Source: Spirilliplanes yamanashiensis
GTDB taxonomy: Bacteria; Actinomycetota; Actinomycetes; Mycobacteriales; Micromonosporaceae
Length of the DNA: 64,000 nucleotides
Assembly (NCBI RefSeq): GCF_016863475.1
Contig: NZ_BOOY01000004.1
Span: forward strand, 62,001-126,000
Reading direction: 5' to 3'
The notes under the pieces are model-generated. The model did not search any database, was not told the origin of the DNA, and worked only from the letters and a program-made list of their open reading frames with translations. The translations under genes and the position numbers were made by a program. Below, in pieces: positions 36,247-43,842 of this stretch (its first letter is position 1; each line of letters starts with the position of its first letter).

Positions 36247-37417
36247 GTGACTGCCGGCGACCCCGAGCCCCCGCCCGCCAACCCGGACCCCGGCCCGCCG
36301 CCCGCCCGGCGCCCGGACCAGCCCGAGCCGACAGCCCCGGAGGGGCAACGGCCGCCTTCGGCGCCACCGGCCACGGGTGGAGCCGGGGCACCGCCGCCGG
36401 TCGCCCCTGAGCCGCCGCCGGGTCCGCCCCAGGGCCCGCCGCCGGGCGGCCCGCAGGGTTCGCCGCAGGGTTCGCCGCAGGGCCCGACGCAGGGTGGGTC
36501 GTGGGGTGAGCCGGCGGGTTCGCCGCCGGGTGACCTGCAGGGTGGGTCGTGGGGTGAGCCGGCGGGTCCGCCGCCGGGTCCGCCGCCGGGCGCCCCGCAG
36601 AGCGCGCCGCCCGGCGCCCCCGTACAGTGCCGCGCCGGCCGATCCGCACGGCCCGCTGCCGGGTGCGCCCTACAGCGCGCCGCCGGGTGCGCCGCAGGGC
36701 CCGCCGCCGGGAGCGTCTGTCGGTCAGCCGCCCTACGGGCCGCCGGCCGGGCCGCCGCCCGGTCAGCCGCCCTACGGCCAGTCTCCCCACGGTCAGCAGC
36801 CCTACGGGCCGCCGCCGGGCCCGCCCTACGGGCCGCCGCCGGGCCCGCCCTACGGGCCGCCGCCGGGGCCGCCCTACGGCCCGCCGCCGGGGCCGCCCTA
36901 CGGCCCGCCGCCGGGCCCGCCGAAGCGGCCCGGGATGGGCCGCACCGCCAGGATCGTGCTCATCGTCACCGCCGCGCTGGTGGCGCTGCTGGTGCTGTGC
37001 GCGGGCGTCGCCGTGGTCATGTTCCTCAACCGGGACGACGATAGGCCGGTGCCGCGGCCGACCCGGGCCGCGCCCGCGACGACGCAGGTGCGGGAGCGGA
37101 CGACCGTCACCGGGCTGCTGCGGTTGCGTAATCCGGCCGCGGTGGCGCGCAACTGCCTGGCCACGTCGCCGTTCCTGGACATCGGGTCGGCGACGTCGGT
37201 GAAGCTGGTCGACGAGAACGGCGCGACGGTGGGGCGGGGGTTCCTGGGGCGCGGCACGCCGGAGGGCACCGAGTACTGCGTGTTCGACTTCGAGATTTTC
37301 CGGGTGCCGACGGACGCCGCGTCGTACGAGCTGCAGATCGGGCCGGACCGGCGGTACCCGCGGACGCGGGCGGAGCTGGTGGCCGACGACTGGCGGTTCG
37401 AGGTGGAGGTGGTCTGA
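36247..37417 (+). CDS. Proline-rich membrane-anchored protein, paralogue B, with apparent frameshift
   Basis: The N-terminal part (GTG 36247) is a Pro/Gly-rich cytosolic tract in reading frame 1 that switches to frame 2 near 36616-36623; the frame-2 part continues the same style of sequence, then has an octapeptide repeat, a single membrane helix (IVLIVTAALVALLVLCAGVAVVM) and an outer domain paralogous to that of the 35668 gene. One extra base in the run CCCCCG at 36617-36622 explains the break. Either a sequencing indel, a pseudogene or a real slip. The frame-2 part could also be translated from the ATG at 36935, giving only the helix and outer domain. Confidence 0.65.
36803..36922 (+). repeat. 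Tandem 24-base repeat encoding YGPPPGPP x5
   Basis: Five consecutive copies of a 24-base unit starting TACGG, at 36803, 36827, 36851, 36875 and 36899, differing only at wobble positions, encode the octapeptide YGPPPGPP. It lies in the cytosolic stalk of paralogue B, before the membrane helix. Confidence 0.9.
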
Positions 37418-37430
37418 GCGGCGGGCGGGG

Positions 37431-37949
37431 TCACTCGCCGGTTGCGCCGTCGATGGCCTCGCGCAGGAGGTCGGCGTGGCCGTTGTGGCGGGCGTACTCC
37501 TCGATCATGTGCAGGTAGATCCAGCGCAGGCTGAAGGTGTCGCCGCGCGGCCGGGTCGCCTCGTGGTCGAGGGGCAGGCCGGCCACGGCCGCGTCGCACA
37601 GGGCCAGTTCGCGGCGGTACGTGGCGAAGTCCGCCTCGGCGTCGGCGTCCGGCACGTCGTCGAAGTCGCCGTCGACGTTGTCGTCGGAGCAGTAGATGGG
37701 GCTGCCGTCCTGGGCGGCGGCGGTGTGCCGGAACCAGCCGCGCTCGACCTCGGCCATGTGCCGCACCAGGCCGAGCAGGGTGAGCGTGGTGGTGGGCACG
37801 GGCGCGAGCTTGAGCTGGTCGGCGGTCAGCCCGGAGCACTTCCACAGCAGGGTGTCGCGGTGCCGGTCGAGGAAGTTCTGCAGCTGGCGCCGCTCGTCGC
37901 CGGTGAGGATCTCGTCGGTGCGGGTGATCTGCGGTGCGGTCCACGTCAT
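37431..37949 (-). CDS. DUF664/DinB-type protein
   Basis: 172 residues from the ATG at 37947-37949. Four-helix DinB-like fold: LQNFLDRHRDTLLWKCSGLTADQL, TLLGLVRHMAEVERGWF and WIYLHMIEEYARHNGHADLL, whose histidines (RHMAEVE, HMIEEYARHNGH) would form the metal site. Actinobacterial DUF664 members include mycothiol-dependent enzymes and thiol transferases, but the substrate here is not visible. It lies 20 bases past the PhoD-like gene on the same strand. Confidence 0.85.
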   Translation of the reverse strand: MTWTAPQITRTDEILTGDERRQLQNFLDRHRDTLLWKCSGLTADQLKLAPVPTTTLTLLGLVRHMAEVERGWFRHTAAAQDGSPIYCSDDNVDGDFDDVPDADAEADFATYRRELALCDAAVAGLPLDHEATRPRGDTFSLRWIYLHMIEEYARHNGHADLLREAIDGATGE

Positions 37950-37969
37950 GGCCGCATTGTGCCGGGTGC

Positions 37970-39679
37970 CTACGTCAGGTCGAGCGCGGCGACGGTGCGC
38001 AGGTGGCCGTCCTTGGTGGTGCCCTCGATGGTGACGCGGGCGGCGCGGCCGTCGTGTTCGAGGGTGCTGACGGCGTTGCCGAAGTAGGGGCCGGCGGTCT
38101 TGCGCCAGCGCACCATGGCCTTGGGGACGCCCGCGGCGCGGGCCAGGCCGCGCATCGCCACGGCGGGGCCGCGCGCCCAGCCGAGCCGCATCAGGGGGCG
38201 CATGAACGCCGGCACCTGGTTGTGGATGGGCGAGCAGGTGAGCTGGTGAACGGGGGTGGCGGCGGCGTCGGGGCCGAGGTCGGCGCGGGCGGCGTACGAG
38301 TGGTGCACGTCGCCGGAGAGCACGCTGATCGTGGCGGGGGAGGCGTACGCCGGGCCGGACCCGACGCGCCCCGGGCCGGGCGTGCCGGTGGCGAGGTGGC
38401 GGAACAGTTCGGTGAGGGCCTCGAAGGAGCGCCGGAACGCCGCCCAGTGTTCCAGGTCGACGGCGCGGCGCAGGGTCTCGCCGAGGGCGGCGCGGCGGCC
38501 GTTGCCGGAGGCGGCCAGGGCCTCGTTCCAGGTCTCCAGGTGGTGGATGCCGGGCGGCATGAGCCACGGCAGGGAGGAGCCGACGACGAGGTGGTCGTAG
38601 TCGCCGTGGGCCTGGTCGACGAACCACTCCCACTCGGCGGCGGGCAGCATGGCGCGCTGCGGCGCGGCGAGGACCCGGGAGCAGCGGTTGTCGAGGACGA
38701 CGACGCGGGTGCGGGCGATGTCGAGCGCGTAGCTCCACCGGTAGGCGCGGCTCTGCCAGCGGCGCGGGTCGTCGCCGTTGTCGGCCTCGTCGTCGACGGC
38801 GGCGCCGAAGTCGTGCAGGACGTCGGTGGCGTCGGCGGGGGACGCCTGGATCTTGGCCCACACCGGGTCGGCGGCGATCTCGTCGGGGCCTAGGTTGCCG
38901 AGGTGCTGGTACACCCAGTAGGAGGACAGCCCGGCGATGATGCGCTCGCGCCACCACGGCTTGGCGGCCTGGTCGCGGCGCCAGCCGACGGAGGTGTTCC
39001 AGTCGTCGATGATCTCGTGGTCGTCGAAGATCATCACGCTGGGCACGGTCGACAGCAGCCAGCGGATCTCCGGGTCGCGCCACGACTCGAGGTAGAGCTT
39101 CGTGTACTCCTCGTACGAGACGACCTGGTTCGACGGGCCGTCGTGGTCGCCGGGGCGGTGGTGGCGCAGGAACCGCTTGACGGTGGGCGACGCCTTGTCG
39201 GCGTACACCTGGTCGCCGAGCAGGACGATCAGGTCGGGGCGCAGGGCGGGGTCGCCGGGGGAGCGCATGAGCCGCCGGGCGTACGCGTCGAGCGCGTCGG
39301 GCGGCAGCCTGCGGCTGGTGGCGTGCTGGGTGGTCTCGCGGCACGAGCCGAAGATGAGCCGCACGGAGGCGTCGGCGGTGGCCCGGGTGCGGATGACGCT
39401 GGGCGGGTACGGCGAGCGCGGGTCGGGCCAGACGGGCCGCTCGTCGATGAGGACCTCGTACGCGGCGGACGTGCCCGGGGTCAGGTCCTCGACGACGACG
39501 AGCGCGTAGTGGTGCCCGTACGCGGAAAAGGTGTGCGCGGAGCCCCCGCCGCCGCCCTGGACGGCGACGCGGACGGTCGCGGGCGCGCTGGTCTCCACCC
39601 AGATCGTGGCGCGGTCGCCGACGACGCGGCGCAGGACGGGCCCGATCAGCAGGTGCGAGGCCGGGTCGTCCGAGGTCAT
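37970..39679 (-). CDS. PhoD-like alkaline phosphatase, cytosolic form
   Basis: 569 residues from the ATG at 39677-39679, chosen because GGAGG lies 7 bases upstream. PhoD family metallophosphatase motifs: FGSCRETTQ, LIVLLGDQVYAD, MIFDDHEIIDDWN, VVVLDNRCSR and ISVLSGDVHHSYAA, which contain the Asp/Asn/His metal ligands. No Tat or Sec signal is present, unlike secreted PhoD. An N-terminal beta domain (about 10-100) precedes the catalytic part. Substrate may be a phosphodiester; uncertain. Confidence 0.88.
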   Translation of the reverse strand: MTSDDPASHLLIGPVLRRVVGDRATIWVETSAPATVRVAVQGGGGGSAHTFSAYGHHYALVVVEDLTPGTSAAYEVLIDERPVWPDPRSPYPPSVIRTRATADASVRLIFGSCRETTQHATSRRLPPDALDAYARRLMRSPGDPALRPDLIVLLGDQVYADKASPTVKRFLRHHRPGDHDGPSNQVVSYEEYTKLYLESWRDPEIRWLLSTVPSVMIFDDHEIIDDWNTSVGWRRDQAAKPWWRERIIAGLSSYWVYQHLGNLGPDEIAADPVWAKIQASPADATDVLHDFGAAVDDEADNGDDPRRWQSRAYRWSYALDIARTRVVVLDNRCSRVLAAPQRAMLPAAEWEWFVDQAHGDYDHLVVGSSLPWLMPPGIHHLETWNEALAASGNGRRAALGETLRRAVDLEHWAAFRRSFEALTELFRHLATGTPGPGRVGSGPAYASPATISVLSGDVHHSYAARADLGPDAAATPVHQLTCSPIHNQVPAFMRPLMRLGWARGPAVAMRGLARAAGVPKAMVRWRKTAGPYFGNAVSTLEHDGRAARVTIEGTTKDGHLRTVAALDLT

Positions 39680-39801
39680 GCAGGTGCCTCCGCCGTGGAT
39701 CAGTGGGAGACCAGTCTCCCACTGCGCGCTGAAAGTGCCAGTGGCGGCGGACACGCACCGTCGGGCGCACCGTACCCCGGGGCATCTGTCAGGATTTCGC
39801 T

Positions 39802-40974
39802 ATGGAGTACGTGGTCGTCGGTCTCGTTCTGCTCGGTGTGCTCATCCTGGGCGGCGTCGGCCTGCTGGTGCCGAAGCTGCGCCGGCGGGAGCTGCCGCCG
39901 CCTCCGCCGGGTGACACGACGCTGCTGGAGCGCCCGCCCGCCGCCGAGGCGGCGCCCACCGCGTCGACGGCGCCGCCGCTGCCGCCGGTGGAGGTGCCGC
40001 TGGAGGACCTGCCGCCGCTGGTCACCACCCCGGAGCTGGACCGGCCGGAGCCGACGGCGGGCCGCCTGGTGCGGCTGCGGGCCCGGCTGAGCCGTTCGCA
40101 GAACGCCCTGGGCCGCGGCCTGCTGGCGGTGCTCTCCCGCGACCACCTCGACGAGGACGCGTGGGAGGAGATCGAGGACAGCCTGATCACGGCGGACGTG
40201 GGCATCGAGCCGACCCGGGTCATCGTCGAGCGGCTGCGCGAGCGGGTCCGGGTGCTGGGCTCGCGCACGGTCACCGAGGTGCGCGAGCAGCTGGCCGAGG
40301 AGCTGACGGCGGCGCTCGACCCGGGCATGGACCGCACGCTGGCCAGCACGAAGGCGGACGGCCCCGCGGTCATCCTGGTCGTGGGCGTCAACGGCGCCGG
40401 CAAGACCACCACCTGCGGCAAGATCGCCCGGGTGCTGGTCGCCGACGGCCGCAGCGTCGTGCTGGGCGCCGCCGACACGTTCCGCGCCGCCGCCAGCGAG
40501 CAGCTCGCCACGTGGGGCGAGCGGGTGGGCGCCGAGACGGTCCGCGGCCCGGAGGGCGCCGACCCGGCCAGCGTGGCGTTCGACGCGGTGAAGCGCGGCA
40601 TCGACACCGGCGTCGACACGGTGCTCATCGACACGGCGGGCCGGCTGCAGAACAAGGTCGGCCTGATGGACGAGCTGGGCAAGGTCAAGCGGGTCGTGGA
40701 GAAGCACGGCCCGGTCGACGAGACCCTGCTGATCCTCGACGCCACCACCGGCCAGAACGGCCTGGAGCAGGCCCGCGTGTTCATGGAGGCGGTGAACGTG
40801 ACCGGCGTGGTGCTGACCAAGCTCGACGGCACCGCCAAGGGCGGCATCGTCATCGCCGTGCAGAACAAGCTGGGCATCCCGGTGAAGCTGGTGGGTCTGG
40901 GCGAGGGCCCGGACGACCTGGCCCCGTTCGAGCCGAAGGCGTTCGTCGACGCCCTGCTCGACGCGGGCGCGTAG
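39802..40974 (+). CDS. ftsY: Signal recognition particle receptor FtsY
   Basis: 390 residues. N-terminal membrane helix YVVVGLVLLGVLILGGVGLLV, a Pro/Ala/Glu linker to about 90, then the NG domain: helical bundle with RSQNALGRGLLAVL, G1 GVNGAGKTTTCGKIA, G3 DTAGRLQNK, G4 TKLDGTAKGG and the closing PVKLVGLGEGPDDLAPF. FtsY receives SRP-bound ribosomes for membrane-protein insertion; ffh is 10.7 kb downstream. CAGGAT at 39789 upstream may be the -10 of a near-leaderless transcript. Confidence 0.97.
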   Translation: MEYVVVGLVLLGVLILGGVGLLVPKLRRRELPPPPPGDTTLLERPPAAEAAPTASTAPPLPPVEVPLEDLPPLVTTPELDRPEPTAGRLVRLRARLSRSQNALGRGLLAVLSRDHLDEDAWEEIEDSLITADVGIEPTRVIVERLRERVRVLGSRTVTEVREQLAEELTAALDPGMDRTLASTKADGPAVILVVGVNGAGKTTTCGKIARVLVADGRSVVLGAADTFRAAASEQLATWGERVGAETVRGPEGADPASVAFDAVKRGIDTGVDTVLIDTAGRLQNKVGLMDELGKVKRVVEKHGPVDETLLILDATTGQNGLEQARVFMEAVNVTGVVLTKLDGTAKGGIVIAVQNKLGIPVKLVGLGEGPDDLAPFEPKAFVDALLDAGA

Positions 40975-41033
40975 GCTCGGTGTCCCACTACGACGCGGTC
41001 CGGGGCGAGGCCCGGACGACCGGGAGGCAGCGG

Positions 41034-41834
41034 GTGGTGCAGCAGGAGCCGGCGCGCGAGATCCCGCTGCACGGCGGCAACGTCAGCACGGTCTCGAAGC
41101 TCGGCGACACGGTCCGGCGCAACGCCGGCCCCTGGACGCCGTCGGTGCACGCCCTGCTCAACCACCTGGAGCGGGTGGGCTTCACCGGTTCCCCGCACGC
41201 CTACGGCATGGACGAGCGCGGCCGCGAGGTGCTCAGCTACGTCGAGGGCGAGTGCGGCGAGTACCCGCTGGCCCCGCACTGGGTCACCGACGAGGCGCTG
41301 GTCACGGTCGGCACGATGCTGCGGATGTTCCACGACGCCCAGTACGGTTTCGTGCCGCCGCCGAACGCGGTGTGGCGCTCGTTCGGCCCGCCGCCGCCGG
41401 ACACCGAGGTCATCTGCCACCACGACGCCGCCCCGCACAACGTGATCTGGCGGCCCGACGGCACCCTGGCGCTCATCGACTTCGACCTGGCGTCGCCGGG
41501 CGCGCGCATCTACGACGTGGCGTACGCGGCCTGGACGTGGGTGCCGCTGTTCAGCGACCGGGACTCGTACACGCTGGGCTGGAAGCGGCCGAACCGGCCG
41601 CGCCGGCTGCGCATGTTCGCCGACGCGTACGGGCTGATCCCGCGCGACCGGCACCGGCTGATCCGCACGATCCGCAAGCGCATCGTCGACCACGTCGAGG
41701 GCATCCGGCGGATGGCGGCGGCGGGCGACCCGGCGTTCGTCCGGATCGTGCACAAGGGCCACCTGCGGCGCCCGATGCGCGACCTGCGGCTGCTGGACTA
41801 CGAACGGCACACCCTGGAGTACGCGCTCCGGTGA
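41034..41834 (+). CDS. Aminoglycoside phosphotransferase-like kinase
   Basis: 266 residues from GTG 41034, chosen because GGAGG lies 6 bases upstream and a TAGGCT box at 40972 would place the transcript start just after the longer GTG candidate at 40980. Kinase-fold motifs: VICHHDAAPHNVIWRPDGTLALIDFDLASPG (catalytic HxDxxxxN and metal DFD), with a helical C-terminus of basic residues. The APH/choline-kinase superfamily acts on antibiotics, sugars or homoserine; the substrate is unknown. It has no neighbour in a clear operon. Confidence 0.8.
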   Translation: MVQQEPAREIPLHGGNVSTVSKLGDTVRRNAGPWTPSVHALLNHLERVGFTGSPHAYGMDERGREVLSYVEGECGEYPLAPHWVTDEALVTVGTMLRMFHDAQYGFVPPPNAVWRSFGPPPPDTEVICHHDAAPHNVIWRPDGTLALIDFDLASPGARIYDVAYAAWTWVPLFSDRDSYTLGWKRPNRPRRLRMFADAYGLIPRDRHRLIRTIRKRIVDHVEGIRRMAAAGDPAFVRIVHKGHLRRPMRDLRLLDYERHTLEYALR

Positions 41835-41891
41835 CAATTCCGGCCCGTTCCGCCGATAGCGGACCGGCCGCGCGGGCGCTGTGAGAGTTTC

Positions 41892-41951
41892 TTCACACGT
41901 ACGAAACAACTGGTCACATGGCAGAAATCGCGCGAGCACGGTGTGCGAAAC
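41892..41951 (+). promoter_or_regulatory. GlnR-like operator upstream of amtB
   Basis: TTCAC-n6-GAAAC (41892-41907) and GTCAC-n6-GAAAT (41913-41928) match the a-b half-site pattern GTnAC-n6-GAAAC of actinobacterial GlnR in two consecutive boxes; a further weaker pair AGCAC and GAAAC follows at 41935-41951 with one base extra. The stretch is about 95-150 bases before the amtB start, a typical place for GlnR activation under nitrogen limitation. Confidence 0.65.
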
Positions 41952-42043
41952 AGCCAGCCTGAAAAGTTTCGGCGAACCGGCCGACGGGCGCGATGCTGCC
42001 TCGCTGAGCCGGGAGGGAGGGTTCTCAACACTAGGAGGCCAGC

Positions 42044-43465
42044 GTGCCTGAAGCACCTGCGATCGATCCGGCAAACACAGTATTCCTGCTGGTCTCGACC
42101 GCCCTTGTGCTGCTCATGACGCCGGGTCTGGCGCTGTTCTACGGCGGCCTGAACCGGTCCAAGGGCGTTCTGAACATGATCATGATGAGCTTCTCCGCCA
42201 TCGGGCTCGTCAGCGTTCTGTGGCTGTTCTACGGCTTCTCGTTCGCGTTCGGCACCAGCGAGAACGCGACGGTGAACAAGTTCTTCGGCAGCTTCTCGCA
42301 GTACCTCGGCACCAAGACCTTCCTCGGCGAGGGTGACCTCTGGGGCGCCACCGCCGAGAACCCGAGCGGCATCGGGGTCCCGCTGTACGTCTTCATGGCG
42401 TTCCAGATGGTCTTCGCGGTCATCACGGTCGCGCTGATCAGCGGCGCCATCAGTGACCGCACCAAGTTCGCCGGCTGGCTGCTGTTCGCCGGCCTGTGGG
42501 CGACGCTGGTCTACTTCCCGGTCGCGCACTGGGTGTGGGGCACCGGCTTCATCGGCGGCGGCGACGGCAACATCAAGGCGCTCGACTTCGCCGGCGGCAC
42601 CGCCGTCCACATCAACGCCGGCGCCGCGGCGCTCGGCCTGGTGCTGGCGCTCGGCAAGCGGATCGGCTTCCCGACCGCGTCCTTCAAGCCGCACAACATC
42701 CCGCTGGTCGCGCTCGGCGCCGGCCTGCTGTGGTTCGGCTGGTTCGGCTTCAACGCCGGCTCCGAGCTGACCGTCGACTCGGTCGCGGGTCTCGCGTTCA
42801 TCAACACCCAGGTCGCCACGGCCGCCGCGGTGCTGGGCTGGATCATCGTCGAGTGGATCCGCGACGGGAAGCCGACCGTCGTCGGCGCCTCGTCCGGCGC
42901 CATCGCCGGCCTGGTCGCCATCACCCCCGCCTGCGGTTTCATCGCCCCCTGGGCCGCCGTCCTGCTCGGCCTCGTCGCCGGTGCGGTCTGCGCCCTGGCG
43001 ATCAGCCTGAAGTACAAGCTCGGCTACGACGACTCCCTCGACGTGGTCGGCGTGCACTTCGTCGGCGGCTGGATCGGCTCGCTGTGGCTGGGCCTGTTCG
43101 CCACCAACCAGGTGAACGGCGCGATCAGCGACGTCATCGGCGCCTCCGACGGCCTGTTCTACGGCGGCGGCGTCACCCAGCTCGGCCGCCAGGCCCTCGC
43201 CGGCCTCATCGTCACCGTGTTCTCGGCCGGCGTGGCGTTCCTGCTGGCCAAGGGCATCGACAAGACGATCGGCTTCCGCGCCTCGCAGGAGGCCGAGGTC
43301 GACGGCATCGACATCGCCGAGCACGCCGAGTCGGGTTACGACCTGTCCACGGCCGGCGGCAGCGGCAGCGCCGGTGGCGCGTTCGCCATGGCCGGCATCG
43401 GCCAGTCCAGCACCCCCGCCCCTGCTGCGACGGCCGCGCCGTCCAGCGAAAAGGTCGCCGGTTAA
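42044..43465 (+). CDS. amtB: Ammonium transporter
   Basis: 473 residues, 11 membrane helices. Conserved Amt features: LMTPGLALFYGGLNRSKGVLNMIMMSF, WVWGTGFIGG, GTAVHINAGAAALGL (first pore histidine), SSGAIAGLVAITPACGF, VHFVGGWIGSLWLG (second pore histidine). The C-terminal tail (about 410-473) is long and Ala/Ser/Gly-rich. It takes up ammonium and is gated by the PII protein encoded next. TAGGAGG precedes the GTG at 42044. Transcribed with glnB and glnD behind a GlnR-type site. Confidence 0.97.
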   Translation: MPEAPAIDPANTVFLLVSTALVLLMTPGLALFYGGLNRSKGVLNMIMMSFSAIGLVSVLWLFYGFSFAFGTSENATVNKFFGSFSQYLGTKTFLGEGDLWGATAENPSGIGVPLYVFMAFQMVFAVITVALISGAISDRTKFAGWLLFAGLWATLVYFPVAHWVWGTGFIGGGDGNIKALDFAGGTAVHINAGAAALGLVLALGKRIGFPTASFKPHNIPLVALGAGLLWFGWFGFNAGSELTVDSVAGLAFINTQVATAAAVLGWIIVEWIRDGKPTVVGASSGAIAGLVAITPACGFIAPWAAVLLGLVAGAVCALAISLKYKLGYDDSLDVVGVHFVGGWIGSLWLGLFATNQVNGAISDVIGASDGLFYGGGVTQLGRQALAGLIVTVFSAGVAFLLAKGIDKTIGFRASQEAEVDGIDIAEHAESGYDLSTAGGSGSAGGAFAMAGIGQSSTPAPAATAAPSSEKVAG

Positions 43466-43828
<363 letters not shown>

Positions 43829-43842
43829 TCGAGCAGGCACAC

